Below are positions 44,168 through 53,323 of a stretch of DNA of 64,000 nucleotides, one piece after another. The DNA lies in assembly GCA_040007095.1 (NCBI GenBank), contig JBDTVS010000099.1, positions 1 through 64,000 of the forward strand, given 5' to 3'. Position numbers and translations under genes: made by a program. Source of the stretch: JBDTVS01 sp040007095. Lineage in GTDB: Bacteria; Acidobacteriota; Vicinamibacteria; Vicinamibacterales; CAVVIG01. The notes below the pieces were generated by a model. That model was given only the letters and a program-made list of their open reading frames with translations. It made no database searches and was not told the origin of the DNA. The stretch's first letter is position 1, and each line of letters opens with the position of its first letter.

Positions 44168-45541
44168 GTGACCCTTCCGGATCCGGCATCGCTCGATCGG
44201 CGTCTGGGACCGCTCGACGCGTCGGCGATCGTCATCTCCAACGTCATCGGCGTCGGCATCTTCACGACCCCCGGCGTGGTCGCCTCGATGGTACCGAGCG
44301 CCGCGGCGATGCTCGCCGTGTGGGGGTTCGGCGGCGCGCTCGCGTTTGCCGGCGCCCTGGCGTACGCCGAACTGGCGGCGTGGCGGCCCCAGGCGGGCGG
44401 CGAGTACGTGTATTTGCGGGAGAGCTTCGGCAGTCTGGCCGGATTCCTGACGGGATGGACGTCCTTCGTGGCGGGGTTCAGCGGCGCCATCGCATTTGGG
44501 TCCGTCGCGGTTGCCGGCTATTTGGATCGGTTCATCCCGGGTGCCGGCGACGCCACCGTGCTGGCCGAGTGGCACCTCGGTCCGCTCGGCCTGGTGGTTT
44601 CAGTGCGAGCGCTCGTCGCCATCACGATCATCGTCGCCTTGGCGCTGGTGCAGGTGCGCGGCGTGCGGCCTGGCCGCCTGCTCCAGAACTCGCTGACCAC
44701 GGTCACAGTGACTGCGCTGGTGGCCTTCGTCATCGCCGGGCTCATCGTCGCGGAAGCGCCGCAGGCGGCCGCCGCCGTCGTGCAGCGGCCGCCGGCAAAT
44801 GGGTGGCTCACGGCGATGGTGCCGGTGATGTTCAGCTACACGGGGTGGAACGCGGCCGTGTATGTCGCGGAAGAAGTGCGCAATCCGACCCGTAACGTGC
44901 CGATTGCGCTCGGGCTTGGCACCGCGAGCGTGGTGGTCTTGTATCTCGCGTTGAACACCCTGTATCTGCGGGTCGTCCCGCGTCACGAACTGATCGGCGC
45001 CATCGGCGTGGGCGAGATTGCCGCCGGTCGCCTGTTCGGATCGGCCGCGGCCTCGATGTTTGCGGCGGTGGCCATTCTCATCATTCTGAGCAGCTTGAGC
45101 GCCTGGACGCTGGCCGGTCCGCGCATCTACTTCGCGATGGCCCGCGATGGCGTGTTTCTGCGATCGGCCGCCCGCATCCATCCGCAGTATCGGACGCCGG
45201 CGGTCGCGATTTTCGCGCAAACGGCGTGGAGCGCGCTGCTGGTGCTGTTTTGGAGCACGTTCGAACAGTTGCTGACCTACACCGGCTTTTCCGTGATTCT
45301 GTTCTCTGCGCTCGCCGTGCTGTCGTTGTTCTTCGTGAGGATCCGCGGTAAGGACACGGACACCTTCCGGGCGTGGGGCTATCCGTGGGCGCCGGCCATT
45401 TTCTGCATCGTGAGCTTCACTATCGTGGCCAACACCATTGTCAGCGCGCCCTTGCCCGCGTTCACGGGCCTGGGCGTCATCGCCGCAGGCGTGCCGGTGT
45501 ATTGGTGGACGAAGGGCCGCCGATCAGCGCCCACACCGTGA
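44168..45541 (+). CDS. APC-superfamily amino-acid permease
   Basis: 457 residues, about 12 hydrophobic helices. VISNVIGVGIFTTPGVVASM is the first-helix signature; AYAELAAWRPQAGGEYVYLR and MFSYTGWNAAVYVAEEVRNP are typical of the LAT/APC branch. It differs from the permease at 2741-4228 in length and helix count. The GTG at 44168 lies 7 bp after the lipoprotein stop. The 3' end overlaps the convergent small membrane gene by 65 bp. Substrate unknown. Confidence 0.88.
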   Translation: MTLPDPASLDRRLGPLDASAIVISNVIGVGIFTTPGVVASMVPSAAAMLAVWGFGGALAFAGALAYAELAAWRPQAGGEYVYLRESFGSLAGFLTGWTSFVAGFSGAIAFGSVAVAGYLDRFIPGAGDATVLAEWHLGPLGLVVSVRALVAITIIVALALVQVRGVRPGRLLQNSLTTVTVTALVAFVIAGLIVAEAPQAAAAVVQRPPANGWLTAMVPVMFSYTGWNAAVYVAEEVRNPTRNVPIALGLGTASVVVLYLALNTLYLRVVPRHELIGAIGVGEIAAGRLFGSAAASMFAAVAILIILSSLSAWTLAGPRIYFAMARDGVFLRSAARIHPQYRTPAVAIFAQTAWSALLVLFWSTFEQLLTYTGFSVILFSALAVLSLFFVRIRGKDTDTFRAWGYPWAPAIFCIVSFTIVANTIVSAPLPAFTGLGVIAAGVPVYWWTKGRRSAPTP

Positions 45542-45878
45542 CCAGCGCCAACGCCCCGTCGCCGGCCGCGAACAGCAGAAGCGACGCCGGTGATGGACGC
45601 GCGATGTAGGTGATCAGAAACGTGAGCGCCCCGGCCCCTTTCAGGAACGGTCCCATCACCCACAGATAGGGGCGTCCCCGCTGCGGATCTCGGTAGGGAA
45701 TGAAGTAGCCGAGGCCGACCGCGATCAGAAAGACGCCGTTCAATGTCGAGTAAACGGGCGGAGTCGAGAGAGGGACGTCGCCGATCCGATCGACGGTCAA
45801 CGACCCGGTGAACATGACGACCCCGGCGAGGAGATCGTAGACACCGGAGATCGCGGCGATCCAGCGCAGACGCCTCAT
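45477..45878 (-). CDS. Small membrane protein of unknown function
   Basis: 133 residues with four hydrophobic segments: IAAISGVYDLLAGVVMFTG, YSTLNGVFLIAVGLGYFIP, VMGPFLKGAGALTFLITYIA and LLLFAAGDGALALVTVWALI. No family recognised, though the four-helix pattern with YFIPYRDP is seen in small uncharacterised inner-membrane proteins. It is convergent with the permease gene and overlaps its end. Confidence 0.68.
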   Translation of the reverse strand: MRRLRWIAAISGVYDLLAGVVMFTGSLTVDRIGDVPLSTPPVYSTLNGVFLIAVGLGYFIPYRDPQRGRPYLWVMGPFLKGAGALTFLITYIARPSPASLLLFAAGDGALALVTVWALIGGPSSTNTPARLRR

Positions 45879-45946
45879 GTCGCCAATCGTACGTGATTAT
45901 TGCGCCAATTCTCTGGAAGCGCACGTCTAAGGACTACCCCCTGTTC

Positions 45947-45976
45947 TTGACACCCCGATTCACAGACGAATAGAGT
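45947..45976 (+). promoter_or_regulatory. Candidate hslVU promoter
   Basis: TTGACA (45947-45952) and TAGAGT (45971-45976), 18 bp apart. The ATG of hslV begins 12 bp after the -10, so the mRNA leader would be only a few bases. No ribosome site is visible before that ATG, consistent with a nearly leaderless transcript. Confidence 0.5.
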
Positions 45977-45988
45977 CAGAAAAAGTCG

Positions 45989-46516
45989 ATGATTCACAGC
46001 ACAACGATTTTGGCAGTTCGTCATCGCGATCGGGCGGTGATCGCCGGCGATGGTCAGGTGACGTTTGGACAAACGGTCGTCAAACAGAAAGCCAAGAAGA
46101 TTCGTCGTCTTTACAACGACCAGATCCTGGCTGGATTCGCCGGATCGGCTGCGGACTCCTTCGCGCTGTTTTCGCGCTTCGAGTCGAAGCTCGAACAGTA
46201 TCGCGGCAACCTCGAGCGCTCCGCCGTCGAGCTGGCGAAGGACTGGCGCACCGATCGGATCCTGCGCCGTCTGGAAGCGATGCTGATCGTACTCGACAAG
46301 AAGAGGACATTTCTGCTGTCGGGGAACGGCGACGTCATCGAGCCGGACGATGGGATTGTGGCGATCGGATCGGGCGGGCCGTATGCGCTCGCGGCGGCGA
46401 AGGCGCTCGCGAACAACACCGAGCTCGACGCCCGCGTGATCGTGGAGAAATCGATGGCCATCGCGAGCGAGATCTGCATTTATACAAACGCCCAGACCTC
46501 CGTGGAAGAGCTGTAG
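45989..46516 (+). CDS. hslV: ATP-dependent protease subunit HslV
   Basis: 175 residues. The beginning MIHSTTILAVRHRDRAVIAG implies removal of a four-residue propeptide to expose catalytic Thr5. GDGQVTFGQTVVKQKAKKIR, LAGFAGSAADSFALFSRFE and GSGGPYALAAAKALANNTEL are conserved. It forms the double-hexamer peptidase of the HslVU protease. The stop overlaps the hslU GTG by one base. Confidence 0.97.
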   Translation: MIHSTTILAVRHRDRAVIAGDGQVTFGQTVVKQKAKKIRRLYNDQILAGFAGSAADSFALFSRFESKLEQYRGNLERSAVELAKDWRTDRILRRLEAMLIVLDKKRTFLLSGNGDVIEPDDGIVAIGSGGPYALAAAKALANNTELDARVIVEKSMAIASEICIYTNAQTSVEEL

Positions 46517-47898
46517 TGCCTATCCTTCTGCCTGAAACCACTCAATCGGCGACCGACACGCTCACGCCGCGGCAAATTGTCGCGGAGCTCGACAAATACG
46601 TGGTCGGTCAGCACGCGGCCAAGCGGGCCGTCGCGATCGCCTTGCGCAATCGGATGCGGCGTCAGAAGCTCTCGCCCGAGCTTGCCGAGGAGGTGGCGCC
46701 AAAGAACATCCTGATGATCGGACCGACCGGCGTCGGGAAGACGGAGATCGCCCGCCGCCTGGCGCGGCTCGCGCAGTCGCCCTTCGTCAAGGTGGAGGCC
46801 TCGAAGTTCACGGAAGTCGGCTACGTCGGACGCGACGTTGAATCGATGGTGCGCGATCTGGTCGAGCTCGCCGTGGACATGGTCCGCGAAGAGCGCATCG
46901 AGGAAGTCCGGCACAAGGCCGAGCAGAACGCCGAGGAGCGGCTGCTCGACGTGCTGCTCCCGCCGCCCTCGCCTCCGGCCCCGCCGGCCGACGATGCCGC
47001 GGGCGCCCGCGATCAACAGAGCCAGACTCGCGAACGCTTCCGCGAACAGCTTCGTGCCGGCCGCCTCGATCAACGGATCGTCGATCTCGACGTCCGTGAA
47101 AAATCCTTTCCGTCGTTCGAGATCATTGCCGGATCGTCGGTCGAGGAAGTCGACATCAACCTGAAGGACATGCTGCCGGGACTGTTTCAAGGCCGGACCA
47201 AGCGCCGCCGGATGAAGGTGCCCGAGGCGCTCGAGTACCTGACCCAGGAGGAAGAGCAGAAGCTGATCGACATGGACAGCGTCGCGCGCGTCGCGGTCGG
47301 ACGGGTCGAGCAGACCGGCATCATCTTCCTCGACGAGATCGACAAGATTGCCGGCCGCGAAGGCAGTCACGGTCCGGACGTCAGCCGCGAAGGCGTGCAG
47401 CGGGACATCCTCCCGATTGTCGAAGGGACCACGGTGAACACCAAGTACGGCATGGTGAAGACCGATCACATCCTGTTCATTGCGGCCGGTGCGTTTCACG
47501 TCTCCAAGCCGTCGGATCTGATCCCCGAGCTGCAGGGCCGCTTCCCGATCCGCGTGGAACTGCAGCCGCTCGGCCGCGACGAATTCGTCCGCATCCTCAC
47601 CGAACCGCGCAGCGCGCTGGTCAAGCAATACATTGCCTTGATGGACACCGAGGGCATCACCCTGCGGTTTACCGACGATGCGATCGGGCGTATCGCCGAC
47701 TTCGCGACCATCGTCAACGACCGTACCGAAAACATCGGCGCCCGCCGGCTGCACACGGTGATGGAAAAGCTGCTCGACGAGATCTCGTTCGAAGGGCCGG
47801 ACCTCAGCGAAAAGGCGGTGACCATCGACGCCGCATACGTCACGAAGATGCTCGAGGACATCGTCAAGAACGAAGACCTGTCACGGTACATTCTGTGA
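46516..47898 (+). CDS. hslU: ATP-dependent protease ATPase subunit HslU
   Basis: 460 residues. AAA+ unfoldase with Walker A MIGPTGVGKTEIARRLA, FTEVGYVGRDVESMVRDLVE, IIFLDEIDKIA, and the sensor/arginine region IQPELQGRFPIRVELQPLG-like ELQGRFPIRVEL. The variable I-domain (about 110-240) is present. The C-terminus EDLSRYIL matches the conserved tail that inserts into HslV. Start is GTG at 46516, coupled to hslV. Confidence 0.97.
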   Translation: MPILLPETTQSATDTLTPRQIVAELDKYVVGQHAAKRAVAIALRNRMRRQKLSPELAEEVAPKNILMIGPTGVGKTEIARRLARLAQSPFVKVEASKFTEVGYVGRDVESMVRDLVELAVDMVREERIEEVRHKAEQNAEERLLDVLLPPPSPPAPPADDAAGARDQQSQTRERFREQLRAGRLDQRIVDLDVREKSFPSFEIIAGSSVEEVDINLKDMLPGLFQGRTKRRRMKVPEALEYLTQEEEQKLIDMDSVARVAVGRVEQTGIIFLDEIDKIAGREGSHGPDVSREGVQRDILPIVEGTTVNTKYGMVKTDHILFIAAGAFHVSKPSDLIPELQGRFPIRVELQPLGRDEFVRILTEPRSALVKQYIALMDTEGITLRFTDDAIGRIADFATIVNDRTENIGARRLHTVMEKLLDEISFEGPDLSEKAVTIDAAYVTKMLEDIVKNEDLSRYIL

Positions 47899-49220
47899 CG
47901 GATGGTTCGACGCGATTGAGCGCGTGGCAACGGCGGCGTGCGCGGCGAGCCGTCTCGACGATCGCCGCGTTGGTGATCGTTGCCGGGGCGTCGATCGCGT
48001 GCGGAAAGAAAGGCTCTCCGCTGCCGCCGCTGGTCCGTGTGCCGGTGCCGCCGCCCGACTTCAGCGCGGAGCGGCGCGGTCAGGAGGTCAAGCTGCAGTT
48101 CACCGTCCCGGCCGTGAACACCGACGGGACCAGACCGGCCAACGTTGAACGGCTCGATATCCTGCGCTTCACGGGCCCCTCCGCGGCAACCGACGACGAC
48201 CTGGTCAAGCTTGGGACCAAGGTCGCCAGCGTGCCCGTGAAGGCTCCCGCGAACCCCGACGTCACCACCGAGGCCGACGAGCCGCCCGAAGAAGCCGAAC
48301 TGAAAGACGAAGGGCTCGACCAGGGGGCCGTCGCGTTGCTCGAAGACACTCTCGGTCCCGCCGCACTGCGGGCGGTCGAGCTCCCGAAGAAGGGCCGCCG
48401 TGGTGGCCGCGATCAGAGCGACGCCGTCTCGGCGCCTCTGCTTGGGCCGCCGTCTTCCGCGGGGGCCACCACCTACGTGATCGTCGGCATCAATACGAAA
48501 GGCAGGAAAGGGCCGGTGTCCCGTCGCGTGCGCGTGCCGCTGGTGCCGCCGCCCAAGCCGCCGGCGGCCACGACCATTACCTACGACGAGACCAACATTA
48601 CCGTGAGCTGGACACCGTCGCCGTCGGGTGTGCCGATCCAGGCGCCGGCAACCGGGGACCTGCTGCCAGGTCGGACGTTGGGCCTCGTGATGCCGACCTT
48701 CAGCTACCACGTATACGACCTGTCGCCGTCCGCGGTCGCCGCGGCTTCGACCGGCAACAACCTTCAACTGGCCGGACAGGTGCGTCTCACCCGGACGCCG
48801 GTTGACGGCACCAGCTTTTCCGACTCGCGCATCGAGTTTGGATCGACCCGCTGTTACACGGTCCGCACGGTGGAAACCGTGGGTGATCTGGCGCTCGAAA
48901 GCGATGCCCCGACGCCGGAATGCCAGACGCTCAAGGACACCTTTCCTCCGACGGCGCCCAAGGATCTGCGGATCATCGCGACCCAGGGCGTGATCAGCCT
49001 GATTTGGGAGCCAAACAGCGAAAAGGACGTGGCCGGCTACGTCGTGTTGCGCGGGACGATGCCGGACGCCCTCGCGGTGATCACGCCGACGTCGATCGCC
49101 GAGACGACGTTCGTCGACGGCGTGGCCGCGGGAACCCGGTACTGGTACGTCGTGCGGGCGGTCGATCGCGCGGGGAACCTCAGCCCGGTGTCGAACCGCG
49201 TCGAGGAATTGGCGCGCTGA
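47895..49220 (+). CDS. Lipoprotein with fibronectin type III-like domains
   Basis: 441 residues. Signal peptide with lipobox Cys36; the mature N-terminus CGKKGSPLPP resembles the C-G-x-K-G-P-L motif of small LptM/YifL lipoproteins. Then come two or three fibronectin-III-like modules, clearest at PPTAPKDLRIIATQGVISLI ... SPVSNRVEELAR. The GTG start overlaps the hslU stop (GTGA), so it is translated with hslVU. A link to the protease is not otherwise evident; it is more likely an envelope or surface protein. Confidence 0.8.
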   Translation: MTDGSTRLSAWQRRRARRAVSTIAALVIVAGASIACGKKGSPLPPLVRVPVPPPDFSAERRGQEVKLQFTVPAVNTDGTRPANVERLDILRFTGPSAATDDDLVKLGTKVASVPVKAPANPDVTTEADEPPEEAELKDEGLDQGAVALLEDTLGPAALRAVELPKKGRRGGRDQSDAVSAPLLGPPSSAGATTYVIVGINTKGRKGPVSRRVRVPLVPPPKPPAATTITYDETNITVSWTPSPSGVPIQAPATGDLLPGRTLGLVMPTFSYHVYDLSPSAVAAASTGNNLQLAGQVRLTRTPVDGTSFSDSRIEFGSTRCYTVRTVETVGDLALESDAPTPECQTLKDTFPPTAPKDLRIIATQGVISLIWEPNSEKDVAGYVVLRGTMPDALAVITPTSIAETTFVDGVAAGTRYWYVVRAVDRAGNLSPVSNRVEELAR

Positions 49221-49353
49221 TAGAATGCGGGTGAGGCGAGATGATGATCATCTACGGCCCGCAACCACTGCGATCACCGATCGCGCCGGGCCGCACCGCC
49301 ATTCCGCCCGGTGTGCTCAGTGCGCCCGGTGGTGATTGAGAAGGGGCACTGCC

Positions 49354-50007
49354 ATGAAACTGTTTGTCGATACCGGCAGCATCAAGGACATCGAGACGAT
49401 CGCCGCCCTTGGCATCATCGACGGGGTGACGACCAACCCGTCGCTGCTCGCCAAGGAACCGGGCGATTTCCGGCAGAACCTGAAAAAGATCTGCGACATC
49501 GTCCACGGTCCGGTCAGCGGGGAAGTGACCGCGACCGACTTCGCGGGCATGATGCGCGAGGGACACGAGATTGCGACGATCGACGAGCACATGGTCGTCA
49601 AGGTGCCGCTCACACGCGACGGGATCAAGGCGTGCAAAGCGTTGTCGGACGAAGGCCTGCGCGTGAATGTCACGTTGTGCTTTTCCGCGGCGCAGGCGCT
49701 GCTGGCCGCCAAGGCCGGCGCGACGTACGTCAGCCCGTTTGTCGGCCGGCTCGACGATATCGGGATGAACGGCATGGATCTCATTCGTGAGATCGTCCAG
49801 ATTTACGACAACTACGAGTTCACCACGCAGGTGCTGGTCGCCAGCTGCCGCCACCCGATTCACGTGGTCGAATCGGCCAAGATGGGCGCCGATGTGGCGA
49901 CCTGCCCGCCGGGCGTGATCGACCAGATGTTCAATCATCCGCTGACCAACATCGGGTTGGAGAAGTTCCTCAAAGACTGGGAGAAGTCGCAGGCGGTCAA
50001 GGCGTAG
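49354..50007 (+). CDS. Transaldolase, TalC/FSA-like
   Basis: 217 residues, the short class of transaldolase. MKLFVDTGSIKDIETIAALG, GVTTNPSLLAKEPGDFRQ and the Schiff-base lysine in HMVVKVPLTRDGIKA are clear; CFSAAQALLAAKAGATYVSP and FVGRLDDIG follow. It may act in the pentose phosphate pathway or as fructose-6-phosphate aldolase; sequence alone does not decide. AGAAGGGGC upstream of the ATG at 49354 serves as ribosome site. It is followed by the acyl-CoA carboxylase genes with a 30-bp gap. Confidence 0.93.
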   Translation: MKLFVDTGSIKDIETIAALGIIDGVTTNPSLLAKEPGDFRQNLKKICDIVHGPVSGEVTATDFAGMMREGHEIATIDEHMVVKVPLTRDGIKACKALSDEGLRVNVTLCFSAAQALLAAKAGATYVSPFVGRLDDIGMNGMDLIREIVQIYDNYEFTTQVLVASCRHPIHVVESAKMGADVATCPPGVIDQMFNHPLTNIGLEKFLKDWEKSQAVKA

Positions 50008-50037
50008 GCAGCCACAGCACTGACCACCAGCCGTTTC

Positions 50038-51582
50038 ATGCCCTCCCGCGACGATATCCTGGCGGACCTCGAACGCCGCGCCGAACTGGGCGGTGGCGAG
50101 GCGCGTCTTCAGAAGCAGCACGCCGCCGGGAAGCTCACGGCGCGCGAACGCATCGAGTTCCTGTTCGACCAGGGCACGTTCGAGGAAGTCGACAAGCTCG
50201 TCACCCATCGCTGCCGCGACTTCGGGATGGAGGAACAGCTGATTCCCGGCGACGGAGTCGTCGCCGGCCACGGGTTGGTGGACGGGCGGCAGGTGTGCGC
50301 GTTCGCGCAGGATTTCACGGTCTTCGGCGGCTCGCTGTCGGAAACCAACGCGGCGAAGATCGTGAAGATCATGGATCTGGCGATGAAGCTGGGTTCGCCG
50401 ATCGTGGGGCTGAACGATTCCGGTGGCGCACGCATTCAAGAGGGTGTCCTCTCGCTCGCGGGCTACGCCGACATTTTTCTGCGCAATACTCTCGCCTCGG
50501 GCGTCGTGCCGCAGATTTCGGCCATCATGGGTCCGTGCGCCGGCGGCGCCGTGTATTCACCAGCCATCACGGACTTCACGGTGATGGTCCGCAATACCAG
50601 CTACATGTTCATCACCGGACCGGACGTGCTGAAGACGGTCACGCACGAAGAAGTGAGCATGGAAGAGCTCGGCGGCGCGATGACGCACAACGTCACGAGC
50701 GGCGTGGCGCACTTCGCGGCCGACGACGACCGCGATTGCCTGCGGCTGATTCGTGAACTGCTCGCGTACCTGCCCAGCAACAACCTCGACGATTCGCCGA
50801 GGACTGCCGGTGTCGACCCGCCGGATCGGGAGGAAGCGGCGCTCGATCGCATCGTGCCGGATGCACCACAGCAGCCGTACGACATGCTGGACGTGATTCA
50901 CGCCGTCGCGGACGGTGCCAGCTTTCTCGAGGTCCACCAGCATCACGCCAAGAACATCATCGTCGGCTTTGCGAGGCTCGACGGCCGCGCGGTGGGAATC
51001 GTGGCCAATCAGCCGGCAGTGCTTGCCGGCACGCTCGACATCGACGCCTCGGTGAAGGCCGCGCGGTTCGTGCGCTGTTGCGACGCGTTCAACATCCCGC
51101 TGGTGACGTTCGAGGACGTTCCCGGTTTTCTCCCCGGCACCGTGCAGGAGTACGGCGGCATCATCCGGCACGGCGCGAAGCTGCTGTTTGCGTTCGCGGA
51201 GGCGACGGTGCCGAAGGTGACCGTGATCACGCGCAAGGCGTACGGCGGGGCGTACTGCGTCATGTCCAGCAAGCACATCAGGACCGATGTCAACTTCGCG
51301 TGGCCGACCGCGGAGCTGGCCGTGATGGGCCCGGAAGGCGCCGTCAACATCCTCTACAAGCGCGAGATCGAGAAGGCCGTCGACCCCGCCCAGGCGCGCG
51401 CGCAGAAGGTCGAGGAGTTCCGGGAGAAGTTTGCCAATCCCTACATCGCCGCCTCGCGAGGTTTCATCGACGAAGTGATCCGTCCCCGGGAGACGCGCCG
51501 GAAGCTGATTGCCGCGCTGCGCAGCCTCGAGAACAAGCGCGACATCAACCCGCCGAAAAAGCACGGGAACATCCCGTTGTAG
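50038..51582 (+). CDS. pccB: Acyl-CoA carboxylase beta (carboxyltransferase) subunit
   Basis: 514 residues, the usual length for propionyl/acetyl-CoA carboxylase beta chains. Both crotonase-type halves are present: GDGVVAGHGLVDGRQVCAFA, FTVFGGSLSE, GLNDSGGARIQEGV and GPCAGGAVYSPAITDFTVMV in the first, FVRCCDAFNIPLVTFEDVPG and ITRKAYGGAYCVMSSKHI in the second. It transfers CO2 from biotin to acyl-CoA. Biotin carboxylase and BCCP genes follow, so the set is a complete enzyme. Substrate (propionyl or acetyl) is inferred from overall similarity only. Confidence 0.94.
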   Translation: MPSRDDILADLERRAELGGGEARLQKQHAAGKLTARERIEFLFDQGTFEEVDKLVTHRCRDFGMEEQLIPGDGVVAGHGLVDGRQVCAFAQDFTVFGGSLSETNAAKIVKIMDLAMKLGSPIVGLNDSGGARIQEGVLSLAGYADIFLRNTLASGVVPQISAIMGPCAGGAVYSPAITDFTVMVRNTSYMFITGPDVLKTVTHEEVSMEELGGAMTHNVTSGVAHFAADDDRDCLRLIRELLAYLPSNNLDDSPRTAGVDPPDREEAALDRIVPDAPQQPYDMLDVIHAVADGASFLEVHQHHAKNIIVGFARLDGRAVGIVANQPAVLAGTLDIDASVKAARFVRCCDAFNIPLVTFEDVPGFLPGTVQEYGGIIRHGAKLLFAFAEATVPKVTVITRKAYGGAYCVMSSKHIRTDVNFAWPTAELAVMGPEGAVNILYKREIEKAVDPAQARAQKVEEFREKFANPYIAASRGFIDEVIRPRETRRKLIAALRSLENKRDINPPKKHGNIPL

Positions 51583-51584
51583 CA

Positions 51585-51748
51585 ATGGGGTGAGGGGTGA
51601 TGGGGTAATGGAATGATGGGGTAAATGGGGAATCCGGTGATGGCGTGATTGGAGAGCGGGCCCTCGCCACTCCATCGTCCCCGTCACCCGACCACCCCAT
51701 TTATTACCCCATGACTCCATCACGCCATTACCCCATCACCCGATCACC
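51585..51748. repeat. ATGGGGTGATGGGGTAATGG-type inverted repeat
   Basis: G-rich units (GGGGTGATGGGGTAATGG and variants) fill the left third; their complements (CCATTACCCCATCACCC) fill the right third, ending at 51748. The whole gap between the two carboxylase genes can fold into one long hairpin. No other copy is in the window. Confidence 0.8.
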
Positions 51749-51772
51749 GACGAAGTACAATTGTCTGTTTCC

Positions 51773-53302
51773 GTGAAGAAGATTCTCATTGCCAATCGCG
51801 GCGAGATCGCAGTGCGTATCGCGCGGGCGTGCCGTGAAATGGGCGTGTCGCCGGTGGCGGTGTACTCCGAGTGCGATCGAACCGCGCTGCACGTGCGTTA
51901 CGCCGACGAGGCCTATCCAATCGGACCGAGCGCTCCGCGCGACAGCTATCTGCGGATCGACGCGATCCTCGACGCCGCGCGGCGGTCTGGCGCCGACGCC
52001 GTCCACCCCGGCTATGGATTTCTCGCGGAGAACGAGACATTCGCGGCCGCGGTGCGCGACGCGGGGCTGGTCTTCATCGGCCCATCCCCCGAGGCGATCG
52101 CGCTGATGGGGAGCAAGACCGCCGCCCGCGCCGCCGCGACGCGCGCCGGTGTCGCGGTCGTGCCGGGCACCGAAGGGCCGCTGTCGCCCGCGATCACGGA
52201 GCCTGAACTGACCTCGACGGCGCAAGCCATCGGCTATCCGCTGCTGGTGAAAGCGGTGTCCGGGGGCGGCGGCAAAGGCATGAGAACCGTGACGAATCTG
52301 CGCGACCTTGCGGCTGGGGTCGCTGCCGCGCGCTCGGAAGCCGGGAGCGCGTTTGGTGACCCGGCGGTCTATCTGGAGCGGTGCCTGATCCGTCCGCGTC
52401 ACATCGAAGTTCAACTCCTGGCCGACGAGCACGGGACCCTGGTGCCGTTTGTCGAGCGCGAGTGCTCGATCCAGCGCCGGCACCAGAAGGTCGTCGAAGA
52501 GACGCCGTCGCTCGCCGTCGGGCCGCCGCTGCGGGCCGCCATCACCTCGGCGGCGTCGGCCGTGGCGCGTGCCGCCGGGTACACCAACGCCGGCACGATC
52601 GAGTTCCTGCTCGACGAGGACGGCCGCTTCTACTTCCTCGAGATGAACACGCGGCTGCAGGTCGAGCATCCGATTACCGAGATGGTGACCGGCCTCGATC
52701 TGGTCCGGTGGCAAGTGAGAATCGCGCGCGGGGAGCGTCTCGACTTCGACCCGGCGCAGGCCATGATCCCCCGCGGTCATGCCTTGGAATGCCGCATCTA
52801 CGCCGAGGACCCCGACCACAACTTCCTACCGTCGCCCGGCCGTATCCAGCAACTTCGCGCGCCTTCGGGGCCCGGCGTGCGGGACGACAGCGGCGCGGCC
52901 GCCGGCCTCGACGTGCCGATTTTCTACGACCCGATGATCTCGAAGTTGGCGTGCTGGGCCGAAGATCGCGCGAGCGTCGTCGCGCGCATGAGACGGGCGC
53001 TCGACGAGTACGTCGTCACGGGCATCAAGACGACCGTGCCGTTCTTTCGCTGGCTGTTGGCGCAACCCGAGTTTGTCGAGGGACGTTTTCATACGACCTA
53101 CCTGGACGAGGTGCTCGCCGCACGGGCCGGCCGGTCGTTCGTGGAGCCAGACGGCGATGCGGAAGACATCGCCGTGATCGGCGCGGCGTTGCAGTCGATG
53201 CTGTCGTCGGGCGTGTCCCGGTCGTCCGCTCAGGGTGCGGCCGTCGACGGGGCAGCACTGCGGTGGAAAGCGCGCGCCCGTGCCGACGCGCTCCGACGGT
53301 AG
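51773..53302 (+). CDS. Acyl-CoA carboxylase biotin carboxylase subunit
   Basis: About 509 residues. KKILIANRGEIAVRIARACR, GYGFLAENETFAAAVRDAGL, AVSGGGGKGMRTV and FLEMNTRLQVEHPITEMVTG of the ATP-grasp fold are present. It carboxylates biotin on the carrier protein encoded next. It lacks a fused biotinyl domain, unlike many PccA proteins. The start is GTG at 51773 or TTG at 51761; no ribosome site is visible because the repeat at 51585-51748 lies just upstream. Confidence 0.94.
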   Translation: MKKILIANRGEIAVRIARACREMGVSPVAVYSECDRTALHVRYADEAYPIGPSAPRDSYLRIDAILDAARRSGADAVHPGYGFLAENETFAAAVRDAGLVFIGPSPEAIALMGSKTAARAAATRAGVAVVPGTEGPLSPAITEPELTSTAQAIGYPLLVKAVSGGGGKGMRTVTNLRDLAAGVAAARSEAGSAFGDPAVYLERCLIRPRHIEVQLLADEHGTLVPFVERECSIQRRHQKVVEETPSLAVGPPLRAAITSAASAVARAAGYTNAGTIEFLLDEDGRFYFLEMNTRLQVEHPITEMVTGLDLVRWQVRIARGERLDFDPAQAMIPRGHALECRIYAEDPDHNFLPSPGRIQQLRAPSGPGVRDDSGAAAGLDVPIFYDPMISKLACWAEDRASVVARMRRALDEYVVTGIKTTVPFFRWLLAQPEFVEGRFHTTYLDEVLAARAGRSFVEPDGDAEDIAVIGAALQSMLSSGVSRSSAQGAAVDGAALRWKARARADALRR

Positions 53303-53323
53303 GGTCAGCAGAGCAGAGCGCAC

